In this document: positions 1 through 7,716 of the stretch, piece by piece | Layout: each line of letters begins with the position of its first letter | How positions within the stretch are numbered: the first letter of the stretch is position 1 | Assembly: GCF_015752045.1 (NCBI RefSeq) | Contig: NZ_JADOUS010000010.1 | Span: 1-64,000, forward strand | Source: Arthrobacter_D sp015752045 | GTDB taxonomy: Bacteria > Actinomycetota > Actinomycetes > Actinomycetales > Micrococcaceae | Reading direction: 5' to 3' | Length of the DNA stretch: 64,000 nt | Notes under the pieces: generated by a model | The model's database searches: none | Seen by the model: the letters and a program-made list of their open reading frames with translations, nothing else | What the model was told of the DNA's origin: nothing | Translations under genes and position numbers: made by a program

Positions 1-1
1 G

Positions 2-94
2 ACCCGCTACGACAAACTCGCCCTCACCTACCGCGGCGGCGCCGTACTACGCGCGATTACCCTCTGGCTCAAACGGTTAGGAGACACGCCCTAG
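2..94 (+). mobile_element. 3' end of an IS5-type transposase gene (cut by window edge)
   Basis: The first 93 bases read through without a stop and end at TAG (92-94). The 30-residue tail begins TRYDKLALTYRGG and ends ITLWLKRLGDTP. The RYDKLA-TYR...-WLKR pattern is typical of the C-terminus of IS5-family DDE transposases, just after the catalytic region. Only the tail lies inside the window, so intactness and element borders cannot be judged. It sits about 120 bp upstream of a tRNA-Thr gene, a common insertion neighbourhood. Family assignment is from pattern memory and is moderately sure. Confidence 0.65.
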
Positions 95-107
95 CTGACC
101 GAACCCC

Positions 108-136
108 GCCGGACCCGCGCTCTGCGCGGGTCCGGC
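108..136. terminator. Strong hairpin after the transposase fragment
   Basis: GCCGGACCCGCGC and its exact complement form a 13-bp stem around a 3-nt loop (TCT). No T-run follows. A second 9-bp hairpin (GGCAGCCGC / GCGGCTGCC, 146-169) follows directly. Together they probably insulate the tRNA genes from transposase transcription. The rest of the 95-213 gap shows nothing else. Confidence 0.55.
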
Positions 137-213
137 GCGGAATCCGGCAGCCGCCGTGGAGCGGCTGCCGATTTCGCACCAGCGGCCCGGAACTGGTAAA
201 GTTTCTTGCTGTT

Positions 214-285
214 GCCCCCCTAGCTCAGTGGTAGAGCGCGTTCTTGGTAAGAACGAGGTCACCGGATCGATTCCGGTGGGGGGCT
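214..285 (+). tRNA. tRNA-Thr (GGT anticodon)
   Basis: Cloverleaf visible by eye. The acceptor stem GCCCCCC (214-220) pairs with GGGGGGC (278-284) and T285 is the discriminator. D arm GCTC...GAGC. Anticodon stem CGTTC/GAACG encloses a loop carrying GGT. T arm ACCGG/CCGGT. No encoded CCA. It is followed 55 nt later by tRNA-Met; the Thr-Met pair beside hadAB genes is a common actinobacterial arrangement. Confidence 0.95.
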
Positions 286-340
286 CGCAAATGAGGGGGC
301 CCGTGACGATCATTTGATCGGTGCGGGCAGACTCATTTGG

Positions 341-414
341 GGCGGTGTAGCTCAGCTGGTTAGAGCGCACGACTCATAATCGTGAGGTCGTGGGATCGAG
401 TCCCACCACCGCTA
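341..414 (+). tRNA. tRNA-Met (CAT anticodon)
   Basis: Acceptor GGCGGTG (341-347) pairs with CACCGCT (407-413) through one G-T wobble; A414 is the discriminator. Anticodon stem ACGA/TCGT with CAT in the loop. T stem GTGGG/CCCAC. CAT could mean initiator Met, elongator Met or lysidine-modified Ile2. The first acceptor pair closes as G-T, and the position right after tRNA-Thr matches the elongator gene of related actinobacteria, so elongator Met is preferred. No encoded CCA. Confidence 0.9.
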
Positions 415-430
415 CAGGACGAACCACAGA

Positions 431-462
431 GAAGGCCCCGGAGCTTCGGCTCCGGGGCCTTC
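431..462 (+). terminator. Terminator of the tRNA-Thr/tRNA-Met unit
   Basis: Perfect 14-bp stem GAAGGCCCCGGAGC / GCTCCGGGGCCTTC around a stable TTCG tetraloop, 16 nt after tRNA-Met. The following TCTGCG is only weakly T-rich. It also lies just past the stop of the converging methyltransferase gene, so it may act in both directions. Confidence 0.8.
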
Positions 463-494
463 TGCGTGTGCAGGGGTGTCGGTCTGCGCCTGCT

Positions 495-1124
495 TCAGCG
501 GAGCCGTACGGCCTGAAGGACGGCGTCCTTGATCGCCACGTCACGGCCGTCCGGGGTGCGCTGCGTCCTCGGCCGTGCTTCGCAGGCGAGGATGTCCCAG
601 GAGTCGTCGAGCAGTGCGGCGATCTGCTCCGGGGTGTAGAACACCTCGGCGTGCGGCGGCCGTCCGACCCCGGCGTGCCGGTCCGACGGATCGTGGGCGA
701 CGATCAGGAGGGTACCGCCGACGCCGACGAGCGTCGCGAGCTCCCGGAAGACCCGCGAACGGTCCGGATCCGGGAGGTGCATGAACTGGACCGACACGAG
801 GTCCTGTCCTCCAGGCAGTTCCGGCGAGGCCAGGAGGTCCACGTGCCGCCACTCCAGGCGGTCCGCGATCGGACCTTCGAGCTCCCGGGCGTGGGTGCGG
901 GCACGGGTGAGGGCCACCTCCGAGACATCGACGCCGAGGACGGTCCATCCCCGGGAGGCGAGCCAGACGGCGTCGGCGCCCTCTCCGCAACCGACGTCGA
1001 GCGCACGGCCGGGCGTCAGGGCCTCCGCCGCGGCGACAAGCTGCCGGTTCGGGTTGCCGCTCCAGATCCTCGACGCGTGCTGCCGGTAGCGGTCGTCCCA
1101 GAACTCTTGTGTGTAGTCAGTCAC
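495..1124 (-). CDS. Class I SAM-dependent methyltransferase
   Basis: A 209-residue protein. Motif I reads LDVGCGEGADAVWLA, the glycine-rich SAM loop of Rossmann methyltransferases; motif II follows as VLGVDVS, with the acidic ribose-binding Asp; a DLVSVQFMHL stretch is motif IV. Nothing identifies the methyl acceptor; related proteins are small-molecule methyltransferases of the UbiE/Tam type. The GTG start at 1124 is chosen because GAAGAGGT lies about 8 nt upstream; a 32-residue in-frame extension to 1220 has no ribosome-binding site and a low-complexity sequence. It converges on the tRNA pair and shares their terminator. Cytosolic; function beyond methyl transfer is unknown. Confidence 0.8.
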   Translation of the reverse strand: MTDYTQEFWDDRYRQHASRIWSGNPNRQLVAAAEALTPGRALDVGCGEGADAVWLASRGWTVLGVDVSEVALTRARTHARELEGPIADRLEWRHVDLLASPELPGGQDLVSVQFMHLPDPDRSRVFRELATLVGVGGTLLIVAHDPSDRHAGVGRPPHAEVFYTPEQIAALLDDSWDILACEARPRTQRTPDGRDVAIKDAVLQAVRLR

Positions 1125-1347
1125 TATGGCGTACCTCTTCCCGACGCTTCGAGCCGGCGGGTGCGGAGGCACCCGTCGCCAGCCCATCATCCAGCCCCCG
1201 GCGGTGAACACCAAGGACACGTCCGAGATCTCGGCCTCGGACGCCGCCGGCTCCCCGTGGCAGGCAGATGCTCAGCTTGCTTATGACCCGGCGCATTCCT
1301 AGGCTGGACCTGGCATGACAGCCACGCTCTAGGCAAGGGAGAACAGC

Positions 1348-1914
1348 ATGTCCCAGCACGACATTTCCGGTAAGAAGGTCGCATTCCTGCTGACGGACGG
1401 GGTGGAGCAGATCGAGCTCACGAGCCCCTGGAACGCCGTCGAGCAGGCGGGCGGAGTCCCCACGCTGATCGCACCCAGGACGGGGACCCTCCAGGGCTTC
1501 GACGGGATGGACAAGGGCGACACGTTCGAGGCGGACCTCGCCGTGGCAGAGGCGAAGGCCGACGACTACGACGCCCTGGTCCTCCCGGGCGGCGTCGTGA
1601 ATGCCGACTTCCTGCGCGTCGACAAGGACGCCCAGGCGTTCACCCGGGCCTTCTTCGAGCAGCACAAGCCTGTCGCCTCCATCTGCCACGGCCCGTGGCT
1701 GCTCATCGAGGCCGGCGTGGTGAGCGGCCGGGACATGACGTCCTACCACACGCTCGCCACGGACCTGAAGAACGCGGGCGCCAATTGGAGCGACGAGGAG
1801 GTCGTGGTGGATCAGGGACTGGTCACCAGCCGCACCCCTGACGATCTCGAGGCGTTCAACGACAAGCTCCTCGAGGAGATCGAGGAAGGCCCCCACGAGG
1901 GACAGACCCCGTAA
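1348..1914 (+). CDS. DJ-1/PfpI family protein (type 1 glutamine amidotransferase-like)
   Basis: 188 residues, the normal size for PfpI/YhbO-type proteins. The nucleophile elbow is SICHGPW with Cys113-His114, and Glu20/Glu23 in DGVEQIEL supplies the conserved acid near the cysteine. PGGVVNADFLR is the usual oxyanion/dimer loop. Family members are described as intracellular peptidases, glyoxalase III or protein deglycases and are often stress-induced; the sequence cannot decide between these. The acidic C-terminal tail (EEIEEGPHEG) is unremarkable. Start ATG 1348 has AAGGGAG 10 nt upstream. Monocistronic: a 50-nt hairpin follows immediately. Confidence 0.85.
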   Translation: MSQHDISGKKVAFLLTDGVEQIELTSPWNAVEQAGGVPTLIAPRTGTLQGFDGMDKGDTFEADLAVAEAKADDYDALVLPGGVVNADFLRVDKDAQAFTRAFFEQHKPVASICHGPWLLIEAGVVSGRDMTSYHTLATDLKNAGANWSDEEVVVDQGLVTSRTPDDLEAFNDKLLEEIEEGPHEGQTP

Positions 1915-1940
1915 ATCCGGGTACGTCCGGAGACGAAGCC

Positions 1941-1990
1941 TCGACGACACTGCAGGGTCCGCCGTCCGGCGGGCCCTGCAGTGTCGTCGA
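1941..1990. terminator. 50-nt near-perfect hairpin terminator
   Basis: Arms TCGACGACACTGCAGGG (1941-1957) and its exact complement (1974-1990) pair over 17 bp, and pairing continues through CCGCC/GGCGG with one mismatch-like wobble to a GTCC loop. No T-run, as is common in high-GC actinobacteria. It ends the PfpI gene 27 nt after its stop. Confidence 0.8.
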
Positions 1991-2051
1991 GGGAGTCCGC
2001 GTGGCAGGGGCATTCATGGCCAAGCCCGGGCCGATACGACAGGATCAGAGG

Positions 2052-3122
2052 ATGACCGACCTCCCGTTCCCCGTCCAGCCCATGCTCGCCAAGGCCGTCG
2101 CTGCCGTCCCTGAGCCGGACAGCGTGCCCGGAGGTCTGGTCTACGAGCCCAAGTGGGACGGGTTCCGGGCGATCGTGCGGATCGCGGACGGCACCTGCGA
2201 TATCGGCAGCCGTGGTTCGAAGATGCTCACCCGGTACTTCCCGGAACTCGTCGAGGCACTGCTCGAGAACCTTCCCGAGCGCTGCGTCGTCGACGGCGAG
2301 ATCGTGGTGCGGAAGGGGGAACCCGGTGCCGAGCGGCTCGACTGGGACGCCCTGTCGCAGCGGATCCATCCGGCGGAGAGCCGGGTGCGGCTCCTGGCGG
2401 GGCAGACGCCGTCGTCGTTCGTCGCCTTCGACCTCCTCGCCCTGGACGGGGCCGACCTGACGGGTGTCCCGTTCGGCGAGCGCCGGAAAGCACTGGAGGG
2501 TGTCGGTGAGTCCTTCGCGCAGCCGGTCCACCTCTCGCAGGTCACGCACGACGTCGAGCTCGCGCGCCGCTGGCTCGTGGAGTTCGAGGGTGCCGGCCTC
2601 GACGGCGTCGTCGCGAAGCCGCTGGCCGCCGGCTACGAGCCGAACAAGCGGCGCATGCTCAAGGTGAAGCACCACCGCAGCGCCGACACCGTGGTGCTCG
2701 GCTACCGTGTCCACAAGTCGGGGCAGGGAGTGGGGTCGCTGCTGCTCGGTCTGTACGACGATGACGGTGGGCTACGGAACGTCGGCGGTATCTCCGCGTT
2801 CTCGGACACGCGCCGGCTGGAACTGGTCGGCGAGCTGGAGCAGGACGTGATGCGCGACGACGACGGCGCGGCAGAACTCGGTGCCACCGAGCGGAGCCGC
2901 TTCGCCCCCGCGAAGGACGTGTCCTACATCCGGCTCCATCCGCGGCGCGTGGTCGAGGTGCGGTACGACCAGATGGAGGGTGACCGCTTCCGCCACACCG
3001 TCCAGTTCGAACGGTGGCGGCCGGACCGGGAGGCCCGCTCCTGCACGTTCGACCAGCTCGACATCCCGGCGGCCTACGACCTCAGCCGCGTGCTCGCGGG
3101 CGGGGGAGGGACGCCGGGATGA
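2052..3122 (+). CDS. ligC: ATP-dependent DNA ligase (LigC type)
   Basis: 356 residues: nucleotidyltransferase domain (about 1-200) followed by an OB-fold (about 210-350), no polymerase or nuclease domain. The adenylation motif is YEPKWDGFR with Lys34 as the AMP acceptor; motif III (FVAFDLLALDG), motif IV (GLDGVVAKP) and motif V (MLKVKHHRSAD) are all present. This is the size and architecture of actinobacterial LigC, involved in repair beside the NAD-dependent replicative LigA. No Ku or primase gene is nearby, so it is not a LigD-type end-joining operon. ATG 2052 (AGAGG just upstream) is chosen; an upstream in-frame start at 2001 would fall inside non-conserved sequence next to the terminator. 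Confidence 0.88.
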   Translation: MTDLPFPVQPMLAKAVAAVPEPDSVPGGLVYEPKWDGFRAIVRIADGTCDIGSRGSKMLTRYFPELVEALLENLPERCVVDGEIVVRKGEPGAERLDWDALSQRIHPAESRVRLLAGQTPSSFVAFDLLALDGADLTGVPFGERRKALEGVGESFAQPVHLSQVTHDVELARRWLVEFEGAGLDGVVAKPLAAGYEPNKRRMLKVKHHRSADTVVLGYRVHKSGQGVGSLLLGLYDDDGGLRNVGGISAFSDTRRLELVGELEQDVMRDDDGAAELGATERSRFAPAKDVSYIRLHPRRVVEVRYDQMEGDRFRHTVQFERWRPDREARSCTFDQLDIPAAYDLSRVLAGGGGTPG

Positions 3123-3133
3123 TCCCCGGCAGG

Positions 3134-3556
3134 TCAGTACCGCTCCGGTTCCTCGCCCAGTTCGAAGTGGCGCCCATGGATGTAGGTGGGCGTGATCTCC
3201 ACATACGTGTACTTCCGTGTCGGGATCCAGGGCTTGAGCGGTAGCGTGTCCGCCTCATCCACCTCGGACTGCGACACGATCACCCGGGCCGTGCCCTTGA
3301 TGACCACGCTCCAGGCTTCGTCCTTGTTCACCTCGTCCACCTCGAAGGCGACGCGCTCGTTCACCGTGATTTCGGCCAGCTTCGTGCCGGGATTCGTCCG
3401 CATGAACAGCGCGCCGTTGTGGGTGACGAAGTTGAGCGGGTAGATGTCCGGCTCGCCCAGCACGCTCACGGCGAGGCGACCGTACTCACAGTGTTTCAGC
3501 ATGTCCCATGCTTCGGCGTCAGACAGGATGGTTCCGGGTCGTTCGTCGCTTTCCAT
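3134..3556 (-). CDS. Pyridoxamine 5'-phosphate oxidase-like flavin-binding protein
   Basis: 140 residues with the split-barrel pattern of small PPOX/F420- or flavin-binding proteins: LSDAEAWDMLKHCEYGRLAVS, then YPLNFVTHNGALFMRTNPGTK, then VAFEVDEV...WSVVIKGTARV. Proteins of this size are usually annotated as general stress or FMN/F420-binding oxidoreductases; the substrate cannot be read. ATG 3556 has a strong GGAGGATCA Shine-Dalgarno sequence 6 nt upstream. It converges tightly on ligC (11-bp gap) without a visible terminator and is divergent from the DUF2797 gene. Confidence 0.8.
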   Translation of the reverse strand: MESDERPGTILSDAEAWDMLKHCEYGRLAVSVLGEPDIYPLNFVTHNGALFMRTNPGTKLAEITVNERVAFEVDEVNKDEAWSVVIKGTARVIVSQSEVDEADTLPLKPWIPTRKYTYVEITPTYIHGRHFELGEEPERY

Positions 3557-3747
3557 GGCGTGATCCTCCTGGGCGTCGTGGCGTCCGGCCGGGCGGACGC
3601 GCGGGTCGTGCGGCATCAGTTTCCCCGACGTCCGCTGCGGACACCAGAGTCCGGTGGCCCCAATGCCCGGGACCCCTGGCCGGCCGATCAGCGCCGATGC
3701 CCGCATGGCCCGCCGTCGTTGTCGGCGCCGGCCCCTACGCTGGATCC

Positions 3748-4689
3748 GTGGAACCCACCTATCTCTGCAGCGGCGTGACCTGGCACGAGGCAGGGCCTGC
3801 CCTGTCCATGTGGGCGGTGTCGGCGCTGCGCGGGGACTCCGATGGCGACGATGAGGGGCTGCGCGAGTTGCAGCTCACGCCCGGCACGAGACTGGCCTTC
3901 GAGGTCACCGCGGAGGAGAAGTACTGCCTCGGCTTCCACCGCGTCCATGGACGGGACGATCGCACCTGGGTGCGGTGCGCTGATCAGGCGCCGGCGGAGC
4001 GCGGCCACCAGTGCGGGCGGTGCTTCGCGCAGGACGACGTCCGCTTCATGCACGACATCCATCGCTCCGGGATCGCCCCCGCGGGGCTGAAGCGCTACCT
4101 CGACCAGCCCCACTGGCTCTACGTGGCGACCTTCGCGGACGGCTCGACGAAGGTCGGGACGGCGTCGCACCCGCGGAAGCGGGCGCGCCTGGTGGAGCAG
4201 GGCGCCATCGTGGCGCAATTCGTCGCGTACGCCCGGGACGGGCGGGTCGTCCGGGTCCTCGAGGACGAGGTCACCCGCACGGTCGGCCTGCCGCAGGCCG
4301 TACGATCCGCCACCAAGGCCGCGTCCCTGTGCGCACCGCTGCCCCCGGTCGAGCTCCAGCACCTCAACGACGGGTTCGCCCTGGCGGCCCGGGGACTGCT
4401 GGGCGGGGGCATGGGCATCGAGGGCTTCGAGGTGGTGCACGAGGAGTTCGAGCCGCCACCGTCGTGGTCCGCCGTCCTCGGCCTGCGGGGGCTGCAGCCG
4501 TATCCGGTGCCGCTGGGCCGCGGCCGGCACGGCGTCACCGTCCGAGAGGTGCTCGGCTCGTCGGCGCTGGTCTCCATCGACGGCGCGGACCTCGTGTTCG
4601 TCGCCGATCTCTCCCAGCTCAAGGGTCGGCGGCTGCGGGCCGGTGACTTCAGCACTCCGGTGCCGGCCGTCCAGGAAGCCCTCTTCTGA
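3748..4689 (+). CDS. DUF2797 family protein
   Basis: 313 residues. The central block HWLYVATFADGSTKVGTA...RARLVEQGAIVAQFVAY matches the DUF2797 signature (H-x-Y-L-A ... K-V-G ... QGA), a GIY-YIG-nuclease-like fold with unknown activity. It is preceded by a cysteine-bearing segment (RCADQ...GHQCGRCF) that could bind metal. The GTG start at 3748 begins VEPTYLCSG and has no ribosome-binding site, but a -10-like TACGCT (3736-3741) ends exactly 6 nt before it, so the mRNA is probably leaderless. The function is unknown and no biochemical role should be assumed. A 76-residue membrane protein follows 33 bp downstream. Confidence 0.72.
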   Translation: MEPTYLCSGVTWHEAGPALSMWAVSALRGDSDGDDEGLRELQLTPGTRLAFEVTAEEKYCLGFHRVHGRDDRTWVRCADQAPAERGHQCGRCFAQDDVRFMHDIHRSGIAPAGLKRYLDQPHWLYVATFADGSTKVGTASHPRKRARLVEQGAIVAQFVAYARDGRVVRVLEDEVTRTVGLPQAVRSATKAASLCAPLPPVELQHLNDGFALAARGLLGGGMGIEGFEVVHEEFEPPPSWSAVLGLRGLQPYPVPLGRGRHGVTVREVLGSSALVSIDGADLVFVADLSQLKGRRLRAGDFSTPVPAVQEALF

Positions 4690-4722
4690 TGACCGCTGGG
4701 CAGACGGCAGTAGAATCGGGGA

Positions 4723-4953
4723 ATGCTGAATACGCCCTGGGAGACCGGCTCGGACCTGTACCGCAAGCTGGTGGTCTCCGCCCTGGTGACCACGGCGCTC
4801 GGCATCCTCATCGCCGTGGTGGGAGCCGTCACGGACCAGCGCACGCTCGTCCTCACCGGCATCCCGATCATCGTGGTCGGTATGGTGTGCCACCTCGCCG
4901 GCATGGTGGTGCGCTCGCGCGACACCCGGCGCCGCCTCCGGGACAGGCGCTGA
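4723..4953 (+). CDS. Small two-helix membrane protein
   Basis: 76 residues. Two hydrophobic helices, about 17-37 (VVSALVTTALGILIAVVGAV) and 43-63 (LVLTGIPIIVVGMVCHLAGMV), are joined by a short TDQRT turn, and the basic tail RSRDTRRRLRDRR should stay cytoplasmic. Not recognised as a named family, though similar short proteins occur in Arthrobacter genomes. TAGAAT (4711-4716) ends 6 nt before the ATG, suggesting its own leaderless promoter rather than simple read-through from the DUF2797 gene. Confidence 0.7.
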   Translation: MLNTPWETGSDLYRKLVVSALVTTALGILIAVVGAVTDQRTLVLTGIPIIVVGMVCHLAGMVVRSRDTRRRLRDRR

Positions 4954-5044
4954 GCACGCCCGGCCCGACGGCGGACGCCGTCCCCTCCCCATGCCTTCAG
5001 CCAGGATCTCCCGCCCGCCCGACGCCGTTTCCATCGGAGGAACC

Positions 5045-5494
5045 ATGACCATCGACCCAGACCTGCAGGGGCGCAGCTACCCCGCAGGAGAGACCTACTC
5101 CGTGGGCCGTGAGGCGATCCGCGATTTTGCCCGCGCCGTCAAGGCGACCCACCCGGCGCACTACGACGTCGACGCCGCGGCGGCGCTCGGGCACCGGGAC
5201 CTCGTGGCCCCGCCCACCTTCGCGATCGTCGTCGCCCAGCGTGCCGATGCGCAGCTCATCAATGACCCGGGTGCGGGGATCGATTTCACCCGTGTCGTCC
5301 ACGCAGACCAGCGTTTCGTCCACCACCGCCCGATCCTCGCCGGCGACCAGCTCGTCGCCGAACTCCATGTGGACCAGGTCAGGGCCATGGGCGGCGGCGC
5401 GATGATCACCACGCGTGCGGAGATCTCGACCATCGACGGCGAGCCGACGGCCACCACGACGTCGTCCCTCCTCGTTCGTGGACAGGACCAGTAG
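5045..5494 (+). CDS. MaoC-like dehydratase subunit A (HadA-like)
   Basis: 149 residues with the FAS1-like MaoC N-terminal dehydratase pattern: short AIRDFARAVKATHPAHYD start, LVAPPTFAIVV, then FTRVVHADQRFVHHRPILAGDQLVAE. This half lacks the catalytic D-x(4)-H of a hydratase 2 motif, as expected for a HadA-type substrate-binding subunit that pairs with the next protein. Known family role: (3R)-hydroxyacyl-ACP dehydration in type II fatty acid synthesis, shown for HadAB of mycobacteria. ATG 5045 has GGAGG at 5036-5040. The 2-nt gap to the next gene implies co-translation. rpmG, which precedes this pair in many actinobacteria, is absent here. Confidence 0.8.
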   Translation: MTIDPDLQGRSYPAGETYSVGREAIRDFARAVKATHPAHYDVDAAAALGHRDLVAPPTFAIVVAQRADAQLINDPGAGIDFTRVVHADQRFVHHRPILAGDQLVAELHVDQVRAMGGGAMITTRAEISTIDGEPTATTTSSLLVRGQDQ

Positions 5495-5496
5495 CC

Positions 5497-5937
5497 ATGA
5501 CCGTATCCATCAGCACGCTCGAAGTGGGCCGGCAGATCGGCTCCACCACCATCGACATCACCCGCCAGGACCTCGTCCGGTACGCGGGCGCGTCGGGGGA
5601 CTTCAACCCCATCCACTGGAACCAGGCGTTCGCCGAGGGTGTCGGGCTTCCCGGCGTGATCGCGCATGGCATGTTCACCATGGGTGCCGTCGTCCAGCTC
5701 GTCACCGACTGGGCGGGCGACCCCGCCGCAGTCATCGACTACCAGACGCGTTTCACCAAGCCCGTCGTCGTCGAGGACACCACGGCGCATCCCGGGGAGC
5801 CCGGAGCCGTGGTGGAGGTGACGGGCGTCGTCGGCGCGATCGACGCCGAGCGGTCGATGGCGAGGATCGACCTCACCGTGACGTTCGCCGGGCAGAAGGT
5901 GCTCGTGAAGGCGCAGGCCGTGGTGAAACTGTCATGA
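5497..5937 (+). CDS. MaoC-like dehydratase subunit B (HadB-like)
   Basis: 146 residues. The catalytic hot-dog motif is YAGASGDFNPIHWNQAFA: Asp and His of the D-x(4)-H dyad are both present (DFNPIH), followed by GVIAHGMFTMG. This is the catalytic partner of the preceding HadA-like subunit in a (3R)-hydroxyacyl thioester dehydratase. Its TGA overlaps the murB start (ATGA, 5934-5937), so hadA-hadB-murB are translationally coupled. Fatty-acid chain-length specificity cannot be judged. Confidence 0.85.
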   Translation: MTVSISTLEVGRQIGSTTIDITRQDLVRYAGASGDFNPIHWNQAFAEGVGLPGVIAHGMFTMGAVVQLVTDWAGDPAAVIDYQTRFTKPVVVEDTTAHPGEPGAVVEVTGVVGAIDAERSMARIDLTVTFAGQKVLVKAQAVVKLS

Positions 5938-7025
5938 CCGTGCCCCTGACCGGCACTCTCCTGGCCGACGTCACAACGGCGCGGGTCGGAGGACTCGCAC
6001 GTACGTTCGTGGAGGCGTCGACCGAGGAGGAGATCGTGGAGGCCGTCCGGGCCGCCGATGCCTCCGGTGAGCCGCTGCTCATCATCAGTGGCGGTTCGAA
6101 CCTGCTGATCGGCGACGACGGCTTCGCAGGCACCGTCCTCCGCATCACCTCGAGCGGTTTCACCGTCAACGACGACGACGCCACCTGCGGCGGCGTCATG
6201 GTCAAGGTCCAGGCCGGACACGACTGGGACGACCTTGTCAGGTACACCGTCCTCCACGCGTTCACGGGCCTTGAGGCCCTCTCGGGCATCCCGGGGTCCA
6301 CGGGTGCGACGCCGGTCCAGAATGTCGGGGCCTACGGCTCGGACGTGTCCCACACCATCGCCACCGTCCGGACTTTCGACCGCGAGACGGACAGCATCAG
6401 AAGCTTCACCAACTTCGAGCTGCAGTTCGGCTACCGTGATTCCCTGCTCAAGCGCAGCACCGTCGACGGGTCACCGCGCTACGTGGTGCTGACGGTCGAA
6501 TTCCAGCTCGGACTCGGACGCATGAGCACCCCGATCCGGTACGCCGAGCTCGCCCGTGCGCTCGGCGTCGAGGTCGGGGCGCGTGCCTACGCCAACGACG
6601 TGCGCCGTGAGGTGCTCAGGCTGCGTGCAGGCAAGGGCATGGTGCTGGAGGCGCCGGACCCGGACACCTGGAGCACGGGATCGTTCTTCACCAACCCGAT
6701 CGTCCCGCAGGACGTCGCGGAGCGGCTGCCCGACGACGCTCCCCGCTATCCGTCGGGTGAGGACGGCCGCGTGAAGCTCAGTGCCGCCTGGCTCATCGAG
6801 CACGCCGGGTTCTCCAAGGGGTTCGGCCTCGCGGACGACGACGGGTTCGCCGCTGCCGGTGGCCGGGCCTCGCTGTCGACGAAGCACACGCTCGCCCTCA
6901 CGAACAGGGGTGGTGCCTCGGCGTCGGACCTGCTGTCCGTGGCCCGGCTCGTGCGGGACGGGGTGGAGCGGGCCTTCGGCATCCGGTTGGAGCCCGAGCC
7001 GCTGCTCATCAACTGCGTCCTCTGA
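5934..7025 (+). CDS. murB: UDP-N-acetylenolpyruvoylglucosamine reductase
   Basis: 363 residues. An FAD-binding PCMH fold runs from LADVTTARVGGLAR through LLIISGGSNLLIGDDGF and ALSGIPGSTGATPVQNVGAYG, the standard FAD-contacting loops; FGYRDSLLKR carries the conserved Tyr and Arg, and a GSFFTNPIV segment supplies the catalytic Ser. KLSAAWLIEHAGFSKGFG and the C-terminal SxKHTLALTNRG complete the MurB type I C-domain. It reduces enolpyruvyl-UDP-GlcNAc to UDP-MurNAc with NADPH in cytosolic peptidoglycan precursor synthesis. ATG 5934 overlaps hadB. A vestigial 5' extension in the same frame is only coding-strand shadow. Confidence 0.95.
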   Translation: MTVPLTGTLLADVTTARVGGLARTFVEASTEEEIVEAVRAADASGEPLLIISGGSNLLIGDDGFAGTVLRITSSGFTVNDDDATCGGVMVKVQAGHDWDDLVRYTVLHAFTGLEALSGIPGSTGATPVQNVGAYGSDVSHTIATVRTFDRETDSIRSFTNFELQFGYRDSLLKRSTVDGSPRYVVLTVEFQLGLGRMSTPIRYAELARALGVEVGARAYANDVRREVLRLRAGKGMVLEAPDPDTWSTGSFFTNPIVPQDVAERLPDDAPRYPSGEDGRVKLSAAWLIEHAGFSKGFGLADDDGFAAAGGRASLSTKHTLALTNRGGASASDLLSVARLVRDGVERAFGIRLEPEPLLINCVL

Positions 7026-7103
7026 CCGTTCAGGGTTTGCCCGTACTTCGTCTGCCCGTCTGCCAGGTCCCGCGGTTGCCCGGGGTTTGGCTGCCCGGTC
7101 CCG

Positions 7104-7532
7104 TCAGCGGGCGGGGGAGCGGCGCGCTTGCTCGGCAGCGGCGCGGGTGAGGACGACGTCGTTCCAGCTGTCCTCGCGCTGCACGAGTTGCCGCGAGCAC
7201 AGCCACTGCGCGAGGCGTGAGGCGACGCTGATCTGTGCGAGGCGGTCGTGGAAGTCCGGGAGGAGCTGTGGTGCAGCCAGGAACTCGGGCAGGGCGTGCA
7301 GCAACTGCCGTGCGCCCATGACCCCGACGTAGGGGTCCTCGGTCCCGAACTGGCGTTCCAGGGCGAGCAGCTCCCGGTCGCCGACTGCCAGCCCGTCCGC
7401 GGCGATGTGCTCGAGGTAGTGCCTGAGGTGGTCCTGGACGCGCTCGTACCGCAGCAGGCTCGCCGGGTGCCGCGTATGGCCGCTGGCCGCGAAGAAGCGC
7501 CGGAGGATGATGTCTGCGTTCACGGGATCCAT
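7104..7532 (-). CDS. Conserved hypothetical protein
   Basis: 142 residues, soluble, helix-rich and mildly acidic. The N-terminus (MDPVNADIILRRFFAASGH) is followed by RVQDHLRHYLEHIAADGLA and ALERQFGTEDPYVGVMGA; no catalytic motif or membrane helix is visible. I do not recognise the family. GGAGG lies 7 nt before ATG 7532, supporting that start over an upstream extension that would run into the divergent HNH gene's promoter. It converges on murB with 78 bp between the stops and no clear hairpin. Confidence 0.65.
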   Translation of the reverse strand: MDPVNADIILRRFFAASGHTRHPASLLRYERVQDHLRHYLEHIAADGLAVGDRELLALERQFGTEDPYVGVMGARQLLHALPEFLAAPQLLPDFHDRLAQISVASRLAQWLCSRQLVQREDSWNDVVLTRAAAEQARRSPAR

Positions 7533-7716
7533 GCGCCCATCCTCCCGGCACCCTCCGACCTTTTGGGGCCGGCTGTTCGGTAGAGTCGGTTCCGGGATCA
7601 GGGCCCGCGCGCGGTCGCCGCCACCGTGCTCGACATGTGGATAAGTCGTTGCCGACTTGTCCTCCACATTGACATCGCGCACTCGGAAATAGTACGTGTG
7701 TTCGATAAAATCAGGT

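Noticed and set aside
2052..3122. LigD/Ku end-joining operon
   Set aside because: The ligase has no polymerase or nuclease domain and there is no Ku gene nearby.
415..5044. rpmG (L33) next to tRNA-Met or before the hadA-like gene
   Set aside because: I read both expected positions and found no frame with the L33 pattern.
3688..5052. 454-codon minus-strand frame across the DUF2797 gene
   Set aside because: The plus-strand gene shows a family signature, whereas this frame has low-complexity residues and no start signal.
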